In this document: piece after piece, positions 36,612 through 46,400 of the stretch | How positions within the stretch are numbered: the stretch's first letter is position 1 | Layout of the letters: every line of letters starts with the position of its first letter | Source: Alcaligenaceae bacterium | GTDB lineage: Bacteria; Pseudomonadota; Gammaproteobacteria; Burkholderiales; Burkholderiaceae_B | Length of the DNA: 64,000 nt | Assembly (NCBI GenBank): GCA_013416455.1 | Contig: JACCES010000015.1 | Coordinates: 1-64,000 of the forward strand | Direction of reading: 5' to 3' | Notes under the pieces: generated by a model | Told to the model about the DNA's origin: nothing | Databases searched by the model: none | The model's input: the letters and a program-made list of their open reading frames with translations, nothing else | Program-made: the position numbers and the translations under genes

Positions 36612-38030
36612 ATGACACAGAAAAATGAAGGGGTGATTCCCGGAGATCCTTTATCGTCTTTTGGCCTGCAGGGCTTTGTCGAGGCGTTTCGCGCGGGCAC
36701 GGTGACTTCCGAACAGGTCACCCGCGCTTATCTGGCGCGCATCGAGGCGCTCGACGGCAAGCTGGGCGCCTTCCAGCATGTGGCGGCGGAAAGCGCGCTC
36801 GCAACGGCGCGCGCCATGGACGCCCTCCGTCAGGCGGGCACCTGGCTGGGCCCGCTGATGGGCGTTCCCATCGCCATCAAGGATGTCTGCATCATCGACG
36901 GAATGCCGGGGCCCAAGGTCGGGTCCCGCATGGATCTCCCTCCGGCCGCGGGCGAGGCCGAAGGCCCTTTCATCCAGGCGCTGCGCCGCGCGGGCTGCGT
37001 GTTCCTGGGCCAGACCAAGGCGGTCGAGCTGTGCCTGGGCATCGCCGGGGTATCGTCCCCCCTGGGCACGCCCTGGAATCCCTATGAGCTCGATCAGCAG
37101 CATATCCCCGGCGGCTCCAGCTCCGGGTCGGCGGTGGCCACGGCCGCCGGCCTGTGCGCCTTTTCAATCGGTTCCGACACCGGTGGGTCCGTGCGGGTTC
37201 CGGCCGCCTACAACGGTCTGTTCGGCCTGAAGACCAGCTGGGGGCTGTGGCCGCTCGAAGGCGTTTTTCCGCTGGAACCCAATACCGACACCCTTGGCCT
37301 GCTCACACGCACCGCCGGCGATGCCATTCTGGTCCATGAAACGATTGCGGTTGCCCTGAGCGGTTCGCAGCATCCTCCCCGGATCCCGTCGCCGGAACTC
37401 GACCGGCTGCGTCTCGGCATCCCGGATGACTTGTTCCTCGACGACCTGAGCGCGCCGGTCCAGGAAGCCTTCAGCTCGGTGCTGGCGCTGCTGCGCGAGC
37501 GCGGCGTGCGTTTCGATTCGGTTGCCGTGCCGGAAGCACGGGAAAGGGAAGGCTATTTCCCCATTGCGATTCCGGCCGCGATCATCGCGACGCTGGGCGA
37601 AGAAAATTTCGAGCGGCAGAAAAATCTCATGGATCCCATCATACGCAAGCGGGTGGAAACCGGGCTGGGGTTCAAGGCCCATGTCGCGCTGGCGGCGGAA
37701 GCCCGGCGCCAGCGCAGCATCGCCGCCGTGCGTGAACGCTTCGAAGGCTTCGACGCCTGGATCTCGCCCACGACGGTTTCCGCGGCGCCGGCCTTGTCGG
37801 AATTCGATGACCCGGACAACGCAATGGCGCTGGCGCTGGGCATGTCGCGCAACACCCAGCCGGGCAACTATCTTGAGTTCTGCGCCGTGTCGCTGCCGAT
37901 ACCCCAGCCCGCCGGGCAGTTGCCGCTGGGCCTGCAGCTGATGGCGCCGGCCCGGCACGAAGACCACCTGCTGGCGGTCTCGAGGGCGCTGGAAGACGTG
38001 CTGGGCCGCCAACTGCCCCCGCAGCTCTGA
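36612..38030 (+). CDS. Amidase signature-family hydrolase
   Basis: 472 residues. The amidase signature triad is intact: Lys in GVPIAIKDVCIIDG, the cis-Ser in IPGGSSSGSAVATAAG and the nucleophile Ser in GSDTGGSVRVPAAYNGLFGLK. Such enzymes split linear amides, aryl amides or amino acid amides. ATG 36612 was chosen; the in-frame stretch from 36585 has no clear ribosome site either. The gene is divergent from the livKHMGF importer across a 156-bp shared regulatory gap, which suggests uptake and hydrolysis of the same amide. It is not GatA-like in context, as no gatB or gatC is present. Confidence 0.88.
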   Translation: MTQKNEGVIPGDPLSSFGLQGFVEAFRAGTVTSEQVTRAYLARIEALDGKLGAFQHVAAESALATARAMDALRQAGTWLGPLMGVPIAIKDVCIIDGMPGPKVGSRMDLPPAAGEAEGPFIQALRRAGCVFLGQTKAVELCLGIAGVSSPLGTPWNPYELDQQHIPGGSSSGSAVATAAGLCAFSIGSDTGGSVRVPAAYNGLFGLKTSWGLWPLEGVFPLEPNTDTLGLLTRTAGDAILVHETIAVALSGSQHPPRIPSPELDRLRLGIPDDLFLDDLSAPVQEAFSSVLALLRERGVRFDSVAVPEAREREGYFPIAIPAAIIATLGEENFERQKNLMDPIIRKRVETGLGFKAHVALAAEARRQRSIAAVRERFEGFDAWISPTTVSAAPALSEFDDPDNAMALALGMSRNTQPGNYLEFCAVSLPIPQPAGQLPLGLQLMAPARHEDHLLAVSRALEDVLGRQLPPQL

Positions 38031-38144
38031 GTCCGACGCGGCCCTCCGCGCGAAGCGGGGGGCCTGGTCGGCAAAACGGCGTTGGCGGGCGCTGGGCCGC
38101 GGCGCAAGGAGGCTCGGCGCAGGGTTCATATTTAATTGCGAATG

Positions 38145-38170
38145 GTTCGTATTAATGATAATATTCGCCA
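38145..38170. promoter_or_regulatory. Fur-box-like AT-rich site upstream of tonB
   Basis: ATTAATGATAATATTCGCC contains AATGATAAT, a half of the Fur consensus, and matches about 12 of 19 consensus positions. It lies 55-80 bp before tonB, a common Fur target. The 38031-38224 gap contains no gene. Confidence 0.6.
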
Positions 38171-38224
38171 TTCTTTAGCAGGCGCTGGCCGCGTCCTGCT
38201 GCTACGCTAAGCAATTGTTGGATA

Positions 38225-39184
38225 ATGCCGCCTTCGTCAGTCCCTTCCAGGTTTCGTCTTGCTCCCATTCGCGTCGCGGGGGTCACTGTAGCGGTTGGTT
38301 TGCATGCGGCCATTCTTGCGGCAATCGTGTCCGCGCCTCCCGGCAAGATCGAGATCGAGCTGCCTGAAACCGTTGAGGTCCGCTTCGTCGAGATTTCCGA
38401 TGAAGTGGAAGACGCCGCGCCCAATGAAAATCCATCCGAGGAAGTCGCCGTAGCCGAATCGACGGAGGACGTCGAGCCGGAGGCCGAGCCCGAACCGATT
38501 CCGGAGCCCGAGCCCGAGCCGGAACCGGAACCGGAACCGGAACCGGAGCCCGAACCGGAGCCCGAACCCGAGCCGGAGCCGGAGCCCGAACCCGAACCGA
38601 TTCCGGAACCCGAACCGGAACCCGAACCGGAACCCGAACCGGAACCTGAGCCCGAACCCGAGGCGATCACCGAGCCGCCTCCGCCGCCGGAACCCGAGCC
38701 GCCGCCTCCGCCGCCCAAGCCGGAACCGCCGCCTCCGCCCAAGCCCAAGCCCGCGCCGCCTCCGCCCCCCAAGCCGAAGCCGCCGCCCAAGCCTGCTCCG
38801 GCCAAACCGGCGCCGGCCAAACCCGCGCCCGCCGCGTCCGCGCCTGCCGGCCAGGCCTCGGCCCCCGTGCCGCGTGCGCCGTCCGCGCCGGTGGATCCCG
38901 ACCGGCCCCGCGTCATCGGCAAGGTGGATTACATGGGCAAGCGCCCCACACCCGACTATCCGCGCGCTTCGCAGCGTCGCGGCGAACAGGGGCGTGTGGT
39001 CGTGCGCGTGCTGATCTCGGCCGAAGGCAGGGTGGTGCAGGCCACGGTGCAGAGTTCGTCCGGTCATCCACGCCTGGACGAGTCGGCCCTGAAGGCCGTG
39101 CGTGCCGCACGCTTCAAGCCATACACGGAAAATGGCCACGCGTACCGGGCGATGGCCGACATACCTTTCGATTTTGTTTTATAG
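38225..39184 (+). CDS. tonB: Energy transducer TonB with long Glu-Pro/Lys-Pro linker
   Basis: 319 residues. One N-terminal helix ([20 protein letters not shown], with the conserved His) is followed by about 60 residues of almost pure Glu-Pro repeats, a Pro-Lys segment and an Ala-Pro segment. The C-terminal TonB domain comes last ([49 protein letters not shown]). It couples the proton motive force to outer membrane receptors such as the ZnuD-like one in this window. The linker codons (GAA/GAG CCG/CCC) form imperfect tandem repeats that could vary in length between strains. Confidence 0.95.
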   Translation: MPPSSVPSRFRLAPIRVAGVTVAVGLHAAILAAIVSAPPGKIEIELPETVEVRFVEISDEVEDAAPNENPSEEVAVAESTEDVEPEAEPEPIPEPEPEPEPEPEPEPEPEPEPEPEPEPEPEPEPIPEPEPEPEPEPEPEPEPEPEAITEPPPPPEPEPPPPPPKPEPPPPPKPKPAPPPPPKPKPPPKPAPAKPAPAKPAPAASAPAGQASAPVPRAPSAPVDPDRPRVIGKVDYMGKRPTPDYPRASQRRGEQGRVVVRVLISAEGRVVQATVQSSSGHPRLDESALKAVRAARFKPYTENGHAYRAMADIPFDFVL

Positions 39185-39196
39185 GACCTGGACATA

Positions 39197-40350
39197 ATGC
39201 TCGATTTCATCGATCTGGCTCTTCAGTCACTTGCGCAAGTGGCCGATGCGGCAGCACCCATGGCGACTGACGGTGCCAGTGCGGCGATGTCGATTCCGCC
39301 CGAGGTCGGGGCCGCGGCAGACGCCGCCGCGACGGCCGCCGGCGCATCGGCGCCGCTGTCTCCGGCCGCCGGCGCCATAACGCCGGCCCTCGGCGCGGCG
39401 GCCGACACAGGCACGTCCGCCCTGGGCGCCGCCGTCGATGCGGGCGCTTCGGCCACGGGCGGGGCAATCGATGCGGGCTCGTCAGCGGCGGGCGCGGCGG
39501 CAGATGCCGGGGTTTCAGCGGCGGATACGGCGGCGTCGGCCGGGCTTTCCCCGCAGGCCGGCTCCGCCCCTGGCCCGGGGCCAGTCGATCCTTCCGACCT
39601 CGAAGGGCCACCGCCCACCGGCTTCCTGCATTTCATCGCGCAAAGCGACATTGTCGGCAAATCCCTGTTCGGCATCCTGCTGCTGATGTCGCTGATCAGC
39701 TGGTATCTGATCGTAGTGAAGATGATCATGCGCGTGCGCCTGAAGCGCCGTTCCGGGCAGTTCCTGCGCGAATTCTGGGCCGCCAGCTCCCTTGAGCAGG
39801 TCGAGAACGAGATCGCCACGCACGGGGCCAACGAGCCGTTTTCCCATCTTGCCAGCCATGCCATCCATGCCCGCAATCACCACGCCAAGTACGGCGCGAT
39901 GAGGCTGGAAGAGAAGGGCTCCACGGGGGCCTTCGTGACACGCACCATCCGCAAGGTGATCGATGAGGAAACCGCCAAGCTGGAGAACGGCCTGACCATG
40001 CTGGCCTCTATCGGCTCCACTGCGCCATTCGTGGGTCTGTTCGGCACGGTGTGGGGCGTTTATCATGCTCTGGTCGGCATCGGCCTGTCCGACGGCGTGA
40101 CCATCAACCGCATCGCGGGTCCGGTGGGCGAAGCCCTAATCATGACCGGCCTGGGCCTCGCGGTGGCCATTCCCGCCGTGCTGGCCTACAACGGCTTCGT
40201 GCGCAGCAACCGCGTCTATCTGGCCGATCTCGATGCCTTCGCCCACGACCTGTTCACTTTCCTGAGCACCGGCCAGCAGGTGAACGAGCGCAACGGCAGC
40301 GGCAAGGTGCGCCGAGTCAGGCAACTGCCCGCTGCTTCCGGAGAAGAATG

Positions 40351-40351
<1 letters not shown>
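39197..40351 (+). CDS. exbB: ExbB/TolQ/MotA-type proton channel subunit with Ala-rich N-terminal extension
   Basis: 384 residues. The C-terminal 240 are a standard ExbB: helix FGILLLMSLISWYLIVVKMIM, cytoplasmic loop, then LENGLTMLASIGSTAPFVGLFGTVWGVYHAL and GPVGEALIMTGLGLAVAIPAVLAYNGF. The first 140 residues are low-complexity Ala/Gly/Asp (repeats such as AAVDAGAS, AIDAGSSA) and should lie in the periplasm. It follows tonB by 12 bp and overlaps exbD. It forms the TonB-ExbBD motor in the inner membrane. Confidence 0.93.
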
Positions 40352-40845
<494 letters not shown>

Positions 40846-40893
40846 CGCATCGCGGGGGGCGCGCAAACGTCCCGCCTCGACTAGAATCACGGT

Positions 40894-41568
40894 ATGCGTA
40901 TACTCGTGATCGAAGATGATCCCACATTGGGACACGCCCTGCAGGAATTCCTGACCCAGCAGGGCTATGCGGTGGATTGGCTTCAGGAAGGCTCCCTCGC
41001 GGTCGATACGGTGGTCGGCCAGCACTACGACCTGCTGCTGCTGGATCTCAACCTTCCCGGCAAGAGCGGGCTGGACATCCTGCGCGAATTGCGCGCGGCA
41101 TCCGAATCGCTTCCCGTGCTCATTCTCACCGCCCGCGACGGCGTCGATGACCGCGTCGCGGGCCTCGATAGCGGGGCGGACGATTACGTCACCAAGCCTT
41201 TCGAGCTGGCCGAACTGGCGGCCCGGGTGCGCGCATTGGGCCGTCGCCGCGTCGGCCAGACCCAATCCGTCATCGAGGCGGGCCCGCTGCTGTTCGATAC
41301 GGTCGGGCGCGAAGTCCGCGCGGGCGGGGAACGGCTCAATCTCTCGGTGCGCGAACTCTCCGTGCTGGAAATGCTCATGCTGCGTGCCGGGCGGGTGGTG
41401 ACCAAGCGGCAGATCGTCAATTCGCTGTCGGCCTGGGATGCCGATTTCAGCGAGAACGCGGTCGAAGTCTATATCTATCGACTCCGGCGCCGGCTGGAAG
41501 GCAGCGGGGCCGGCATCCAGACGGTGCGCGGTTTCGGCTATCTTCTGGAAGTGGATGGGAACGCCTGA
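40894..41568 (+). CDS. OmpR/PhoB-family response regulator
   Basis: 224 residues. The receiver domain has acidic D8-D9, phospho-acceptor Asp51 (LLLLDLNLPGKSG), LTARDG and the Lys in DYVTKPF. The C-terminal winged helix ends in SENAVEVYIYRLRRRLEGSGAGIQTVRGFGYLL. It overlaps the histidine kinase gene by 14 bp. The QseB/TctD-like subgroup is likely. Targets are not evident, but kup follows directly. Confidence 0.92.
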   Translation: MRILVIEDDPTLGHALQEFLTQQGYAVDWLQEGSLAVDTVVGQHYDLLLLDLNLPGKSGLDILRELRAASESLPVLILTARDGVDDRVAGLDSGADDYVTKPFELAELAARVRALGRRRVGQTQSVIEAGPLLFDTVGREVRAGGERLNLSVRELSVLEMLMLRAGRVVTKRQIVNSLSAWDADFSENAVEVYIYRLRRRLEGSGAGIQTVRGFGYLLEVDGNA

Positions 41569-42793
41569 TCCCGCATCCGGCCGCAAGCTCCGTTCTCCGG
41601 AGCGCGGTCCGGCGGGGCCGGCCGCTTCCGCAACGGGTGGCCATGCCGAAGAAGCCGGAGCGGGCGGCGGCCACGGCGCCGGAATGGCGCAACGCATCGA
41701 ACGGCTGATTCCGCGCGGTTCGCTTGCCCGGCATCTGGTGCTGAGGCTGATGCCGGCCGTGCTGGTCCTGATTCTCATGGATTTGGTCGTGACCTGGTAC
41801 TTCACCGGCACCATCAGTCTGAACGAGTGGCTGGAGCGCGACCTGTTCTGGGCCATGCTGCTGAGCCAGCTGGTGCTGCTCGCGGTGTTCGGCTGGGTGC
41901 TCATCAGCGGGATCCGCTCCGGCCTGGATAGCGTCAGCCGCCTGTCGCGGGAAATCAGCCAGCGTTCCATCGATGATCTGCAGCCGCTGGACAGCTCCGC
42001 GCTTTCGAGCGAAATCGCTCCGCTCATCGCCCATATCAATGATCTGCTGCACCGGCTCGACGATTCGGTGCAGGCGCAGCGCCGTTTTGTGGGCCATGCC
42101 GCCCACCAACTGCGCACCCCGCTGGCCGGGCTGAAGCTGGAATGCGAACTGATGCTGGCGGGCCGGCTGCCCGACGATGTGCGCGAGCGCGCCGAGCGGA
42201 TCAAATCGGTGACGGACAGGATGATACGTCTGGGCCAGCAACTGCTGGTTCTGGCACGGGCGGATTCCTCCACGCGGCCCCAGGACAGTTTCGTGCGCAC
42301 CGACTTGTGCGAATGGGTGCGCACCAGCGCCGCGGAATGGGTGCCGCGTACGCGGGCGGCAGGCCTGGCCCTTGAGATGAACGCGCCCGACGAAGCAGTG
42401 TGGGTGGATATCGACCCTCTTCTCATGGAAGAGCTGCTGAGCAATCTGATCGACAATGCATTGCGCTATGGCAAGGGAGCGACGGCGATCCGTCTGCAGG
42501 TGGGGGCCAACCCGCCGACACTTACGGTTGAGGATGATGGGCCGGGCATGGCGCCCGACGAAGCGGAGCGGGTGTTCGAAGCCTTCTACCGGGCCCCCGG
42601 CGGCCTGACCGGCGGTTCCGGCCTGGGGCTGGCCATCGTGCGCGAGATCGCGGCTTCGCACGGCGCATGGTGGAATCTGCTGAGCCGGCCGGCGTTCCCG
42701 GGCACGCGCATCACAGTCGTGTTTCCGGGGCCGCGCAAGGGTGCGCGCCTGAACCGCATGGAAGGCTGGAAGGAACGGAAAAATGCATTCTGA
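41555..42793 (+). CDS. Sensor histidine kinase (TctE/QseC-like)
   Basis: 412 residues from ATG 41555, which overlaps the regulator gene; ATG 41684 is an alternative. It has two membrane helices (about 62-82 and 98-120) with a very short periplasmic loop, so it probably senses within the membrane or via a partner. The phospho-acceptor His184 is in HAAHQLRTPLAGL, the N box is LLSNLIDNALRYG, and the G boxes are VEDDGPGM and GGSGLGLAIV. It overlaps kup by 11 bp, so the sensor and the K+ transporter are translationally linked. Confidence 0.92.
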   Translation: MGTPDPASGRKLRSPERGPAGPAASATGGHAEEAGAGGGHGAGMAQRIERLIPRGSLARHLVLRLMPAVLVLILMDLVVTWYFTGTISLNEWLERDLFWAMLLSQLVLLAVFGWVLISGIRSGLDSVSRLSREISQRSIDDLQPLDSSALSSEIAPLIAHINDLLHRLDDSVQAQRRFVGHAAHQLRTPLAGLKLECELMLAGRLPDDVRERAERIKSVTDRMIRLGQQLLVLARADSSTRPQDSFVRTDLCEWVRTSAAEWVPRTRAAGLALEMNAPDEAVWVDIDPLLMEELLSNLIDNALRYGKGATAIRLQVGANPPTLTVEDDGPGMAPDEAERVFEAFYRAPGGLTGGSGLGLAIVREIAASHGAWWNLLSRPAFPGTRITVVFPGPRKGARLNRMEGWKERKNAF

Positions 42794-44669
42794 CGGGCAT
42801 GCCGGCAAGGCGAAGCCCACTGCCTTGATGCTGGGGGCCCTGGGGGTCGTGTATGGCGACATCGGTACGAGCCCGCTTTATACCGTCAAGGTCGCCCTGG
42901 CCCAAATGCCGCAGGCCGGGCCAGGGCAGGTGCTGGGGCTGCTTTCCCTACTGTTCTGGCTGCTCATGCTGGTCGTCACGCTCAAGTATGTAATCATTAT
43001 CTTGAGGGCCGACAACAAGGGGGAGGGCGGCACTCTGGCCCTGATGGAGCTGGCGCGCCGCACGCTGGGCGGCCGTTACCGGTGGACCGTATATATTCTC
43101 GGGCTGATCGGCGCCTGTCTCTTCTATGGCGATACGATGGTGACGCCGGCCATTTCCGTGCTGTCGGCCATAGAGGGCATAGGCGTCGTCTCGCACCGGC
43201 TCGACGCCTGGGTCGTGCCGGCGGCCATTGCGATATTGACGGCGCTGTTCCTGGTGCAGCCGCGCGGCACGAGTGCGGTGGGCCGCTACTTTGGCCCCGT
43301 GATGCTGGCCTGGTTCCTCGTGCTGGGGGCCATGGGGGCGTGGCGCATTGCGCAGCATCCGCACGTTCTCCTGGCCCTCGACCCTCGCTGGGCCTTGGCG
43401 TTCGTGGGCGATGCGCCCTGGGAAGCCTATCTGCTTCTCGGCGCGCTGGTGCTTGCATTGACGGGGGCCGAGACGCTCTACGCCGATATGGGGCATTTCG
43501 GCCGCCGCAGCATCCAGACCGCCTGGCTCTGCGTGGTGCTCCCGGCGCTGGTGCTGTGCTACCTGGGCCAGGGGGCGCTCATTCTGGCGGAGCCCGCCAC
43601 GGCGCGCAATCCCTTCTTTCTCATGGCGCCGGACTGGGCGATGCCCGCGCTCGTGGCCATGGCGGCATGCGCCACCGTGATTGCTTCGCAAGCGGTCATA
43701 TCCGGGGCTTTTTCCGTGACGCGGCAGGCCGTGCAGCTGGGTTTCTGGCCCCGCATGGAGATCCGCCACACATCCGCGGTATCCGAAGGCCAGATCTATA
43801 TGCCGCGGGTGAACATGCTGCTTTACCTCGCCGTGGTCCTGCTCGTCCTCGCATTCCAGTCCTCGGAGGGGCTCGCGGGCGCCTATGGTTTCGCGGTCAC
43901 CGGCACCATGCTGATGACGACGGTGCTGGCTTTCGCCGTCGTTCCCGCCAGGCGCGAACCCATCCTGAAAGTGGCGGGGATGGCGCTGCTGGCGTTCTTT
44001 CTGCTGGTCGATCTGATGCTGTTTTCGGCCAACACCTTCAAGCTTCTGGAAGGCGGCTGGGTGCCGCTCGTCGTGGGCGCCGGCCTGTTTGCGCTCATGT
44101 TCACCTGGAAGCAGGGCCGCGAACGGATCCACCAGACCCTGAGCGCCAATCAATTGCCTCTGCGTGACTTCGTCGCGACCTTGGCCGGAGATGTTCCGAC
44201 GCGGGTGCCCGGCACCGCCGTATTCATGAGCGTCATTTACGGAACCGTGCCGCCGGCCTTGCTGCACAATCTCAAGCACAACAAGGTGCTGCATGAACAG
44301 GTGCTTTTCCTTACCGTGCAGTCTTCGGACACACCCTATCAGGATGCGAAAGAGCGTTATTCCATCGAAAGAATGGAACCCTGGTGCTGGCAGGTGGCGG
44401 CCCGCTGGGGGTTCAAGGAAGAGCCGAACGTGCCGGAATTGCTCGCCCGGGTGGCGGCCGAGCATCCCGAGCTGAATCTCGCGCCGATGGAAACGTCCTA
44501 TTTCCTTTCCCGGCAGTCCATCATCGTGAACCGGCGCCAGCCGGCGTTGGGCCTATGGCGCCAGCGGTTGTTCGCCCTGATGGCGCGAAACGCCACACGA
44601 TCCACCCGGTTCTTCAGGATTCCTCCGAACCGGGTGGTCGAGATGGGGATGCAGTTCGAGCTATCGTGA
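42783..44669 (+). CDS. kup: Low-affinity potassium transporter Kup
   Basis: 628 residues, the standard Kup length. Twelve helices begin with the signature LGALGVVYGDIGTSPLYTVK. Others include NKGEGGTLALMEL, LFYGDTMVTPAISVLSAIEG, ALTGAETLYADMGHFG and AVTGTMLMTTVLAF. A soluble C-terminal domain ends in FFRIPPNRVVEMGMQFEL. It imports K+ with H+. The start ATG lies inside the sensor kinase gene, which suggests that the two-component pair controls or responds to K+ or osmotic stress. This link is inference. Confidence 0.95.
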   Translation: MHSDGHAGKAKPTALMLGALGVVYGDIGTSPLYTVKVALAQMPQAGPGQVLGLLSLLFWLLMLVVTLKYVIIILRADNKGEGGTLALMELARRTLGGRYRWTVYILGLIGACLFYGDTMVTPAISVLSAIEGIGVVSHRLDAWVVPAAIAILTALFLVQPRGTSAVGRYFGPVMLAWFLVLGAMGAWRIAQHPHVLLALDPRWALAFVGDAPWEAYLLLGALVLALTGAETLYADMGHFGRRSIQTAWLCVVLPALVLCYLGQGALILAEPATARNPFFLMAPDWAMPALVAMAACATVIASQAVISGAFSVTRQAVQLGFWPRMEIRHTSAVSEGQIYMPRVNMLLYLAVVLLVLAFQSSEGLAGAYGFAVTGTMLMTTVLAFAVVPARREPILKVAGMALLAFFLLVDLMLFSANTFKLLEGGWVPLVVGAGLFALMFTWKQGRERIHQTLSANQLPLRDFVATLAGDVPTRVPGTAVFMSVIYGTVPPALLHNLKHNKVLHEQVLFLTVQSSDTPYQDAKERYSIERMEPWCWQVAARWGFKEEPNVPELLARVAAEHPELNLAPMETSYFLSRQSIIVNRRQPALGLWRQRLFALMARNATRSTRFFRIPPNRVVEMGMQFELS

Positions 44670-45227
44670 AGGGGCGCCGTAGGGCTGGGTGGCCGGCGGC
44701 GCCTGGTAGCCCGGAGCCGGAGCCGGCTGGGTGCCGTAACCGCCGGGGGCGGCCTGGCCGCCGTAAGCACCCGGCGCGGGCTGTGTGCCATAGCTGCCGG
44801 CGGGCGCCGGGGTGCCGGGCGCCGCCGTATCGGCCGGGACGGTGATGGTCAGTTCGCGCAGGACACCGCCGCCGCTGATACTGCCGTGCTCCACGGCACC
44901 GCTGTCGCGCATCAGGCGCTCGCAGTCGGCGCGCTGGGCGGCGGGCAGGCGCAGGCAGCGCTCGGCCGCATTGGCGGCGGTATCGGCCTCGCCGCGGACC
45001 AGGCGGTCGCGCCGCGCTTCCTGCAGGGCGGCGCCGGCTTCGCGGCGGCAGGTCTGCTTGCTTTCCGGGTCCGCCATGGTTTCGCAGCGCTGGATGTCTT
45101 CCTTGTAGCGTGCCTGCATCTCCGCCATGGACGGGTTCTGGGCGTGGGCCGACAGGGGCAGCAGGCCGGCTGCGGCGACGATGAGCGCCATACGGGTGGG
45201 GCGAAAAGCCCGTTCTAGTGCCTTCAT
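44661..45227 (-). CDS. Secreted small protein with two Cys pairs and a Gly-Tyr-Pro-rich tail, unknown function
   Basis: 188 residues with a clear signal peptide (ALIVAAAGLLPLSAHAQ). The mature N-terminal half is helical and charged, with four Cys in two spaced pairs (QRCETMADPESKQTC and ERCLRLPAAQRADC), probably disulfides. The tail repeats YGTQPAPGAYGG-like units. The gene converges on kup and overlaps its end by 9 bp. I do not recognise a characterised family. Confidence 0.7.
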   Translation of the reverse strand: MKALERAFRPTRMALIVAAAGLLPLSAHAQNPSMAEMQARYKEDIQRCETMADPESKQTCRREAGAALQEARRDRLVRGEADTAANAAERCLRLPAAQRADCERLMRDSGAVEHGSISGGGVLRELTITVPADTAAPGTPAPAGSYGTQPAPGAYGGQAAPGGYGTQPAPAPGYQAPPATQPYGAPSR

Positions 45228-45304
45228 GGAACCTCCGGTAGTGAGACTTTACAAGAGCAGTATATGCACGGGGCCGTATGCTACGTGCAAGCGGATGTAT
45301 CCGC

Positions 45305-45640
45305 TCAGCCCTTTTCCTGAGCTTCGGCCTCGTGCCGCAATTGCCGCTTGATGGCAGCGCGCATGAGCAGCATGGCGGTCACGGGCGAAGTAATGATCAG
45401 GAAAAAACTCACCAGCAAGGAATGAGCCACGAAGCGGTGTTCCACGAAAGATGCCATGATGAGAATGGATACAACCAGACAGAAAGCGGCCAGCGTATTG
45501 GCCAGTGTCGGGGCGTGGATGCGGCTGTAGAAGTTGGGCAGGCGCAGCAGGCCCAGCGAGCCGGTGACGGCGAAGAAGCCCGCGACCACCAGCAGCAGGG
45601 ATATGATGAGGGCCGCCCAGGCGGGCAGATCGGGCATCAT
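45305..45640 (-). CDS. mrpG: Monovalent cation/H+ antiporter subunit G
   Basis: 111 residues, three helices, with the MrpG/PhaG pattern VVAGFFAVTGSLGLLRLPNFYSRIHAPTLANTLAAFCLV. It is the last gene of the reverse-strand mrpACDEFG operon and overlaps mrpF by 4 bp (ATGA). It is needed for assembly of the Mrp complex in the inner membrane. Confidence 0.93.
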   Translation of the reverse strand: MMPDLPAWAALIISLLLVVAGFFAVTGSLGLLRLPNFYSRIHAPTLANTLAAFCLVVSILIMASFVEHRFVAHSLLVSFFLIITSPVTAMLLMRAAIKRQLRHEAEAQEKG

Positions 45641-45918
45641 GGTTCGATCACCTCGCCGCGCAGCAGGAACTTGGCCATGGCCACCGACCCGACAAAGCCG
45701 AATACGCAGATCAGCAGGGCGACGTCGAAGTACACAGGGGAGTTGTAATGCAGGCCCAGCGTCAGCAGGATGAGCATGCCGTTGATGTACATGGTGTCGA
45801 GGGCCAATACGCGATCGGCCGCGGTCGGGCCGGAGCTCAGCCGGATGACGGCCAGGCTCAGGGCCAGCACAAAGCAGCCCAACGCAAAGACCGAGGCCAG
45901 GTAGAGAATCTGGTTCAT
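45637..45918 (-). CDS. mrpF: Monovalent cation/H+ antiporter subunit F
   Basis: 93 residues with three helices and the MrpF signature RLSSGPTAADRVLALDTMYINGMLILL. It overlaps mrpE and mrpG by 4 bp each, so the downstream operon is tightly coupled. Confidence 0.93.
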   Translation of the reverse strand: MNQILYLASVFALGCFVLALSLAVIRLSSGPTAADRVLALDTMYINGMLILLTLGLHYNSPVYFDVALLICVFGFVGSVAMAKFLLRGEVIEP

Positions 45919-46400
45919 TCGAAAATCTCCTTCAGCGGACGTTCATAGTCGTACTGGATCTTGTGTATCCAGTACGCTTCGTCCTTGAGGTCAAGCACAT
46001 GCAGCGTCAAGAGGCCTTCTTCCTCCGCGAGTTCGGACCACACGGTGCCGGGCGTGTAAGTAATGATGCACGACAGTGCTGCCAGACCATGAGGGTCTTT
46101 CATGGTGATGGGGATCTTGATGAAACCGGGGGAGATTTCGTTGCGGCCCACCCAGATGATGCGCGCGACTTCGATATTGGAATTGAGGACGTCCACCGCC
46201 ACGCGCCAGATGAGCTTCAGGGCGACCAGCGGCTTGCCGGGCCGGGCCCGCAGCGGCCGCAGGGCCTGCGAGGCCCAGCCGAAGAACAGGGCCAGCACGC
46301 CGCCCAGGACGATGTTGCCGACCGAGAGGCTGTCGTTGAGCAGCAGCCACAGGCCCAGCAGCATGGTCGGCAGATAGAGCCAGTTCAGCACACGTTTCAT
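45915..46400 (-). CDS. mrpE: Monovalent cation/H+ antiporter subunit E
   Basis: 161 residues. Two N-terminal helices (YLPTMLLGLWLLLNDSLSVGNIVLGGVLALFFG) are followed by a cytoplasmic domain with SCIITYTPGTVWSELAEEEGLLTLHVLD, typical of MrpE/PhaE. It overlaps mrpD by 4 bp. Confidence 0.93.
   Translation of the reverse strand: MKRVLNWLYLPTMLLGLWLLLNDSLSVGNIVLGGVLALFFGWASQALRPLRARPGKPLVALKLIWRVAVDVLNSNIEVARIIWVGRNEISPGFIKIPITMKDPHGLAALSCIITYTPGTVWSELAEEEGLLTLHVLDLKDEAYWIHKIQYDYERPLKEIFE

Noticed and set aside
38490-38680. Repeat array in tonB considered as a DNA satellite or CRISPR
   Set aside because: It is coding Glu-Pro repetition in frame with TonB; there are no spacers and no constant repeat of CRISPR length.
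40051-40347. Upstream extension of exbD within exbB
   Set aside because: It lies in a different frame of the conserved ExbB helices; the exbD start with ATGATG at the exbB stop is clear.
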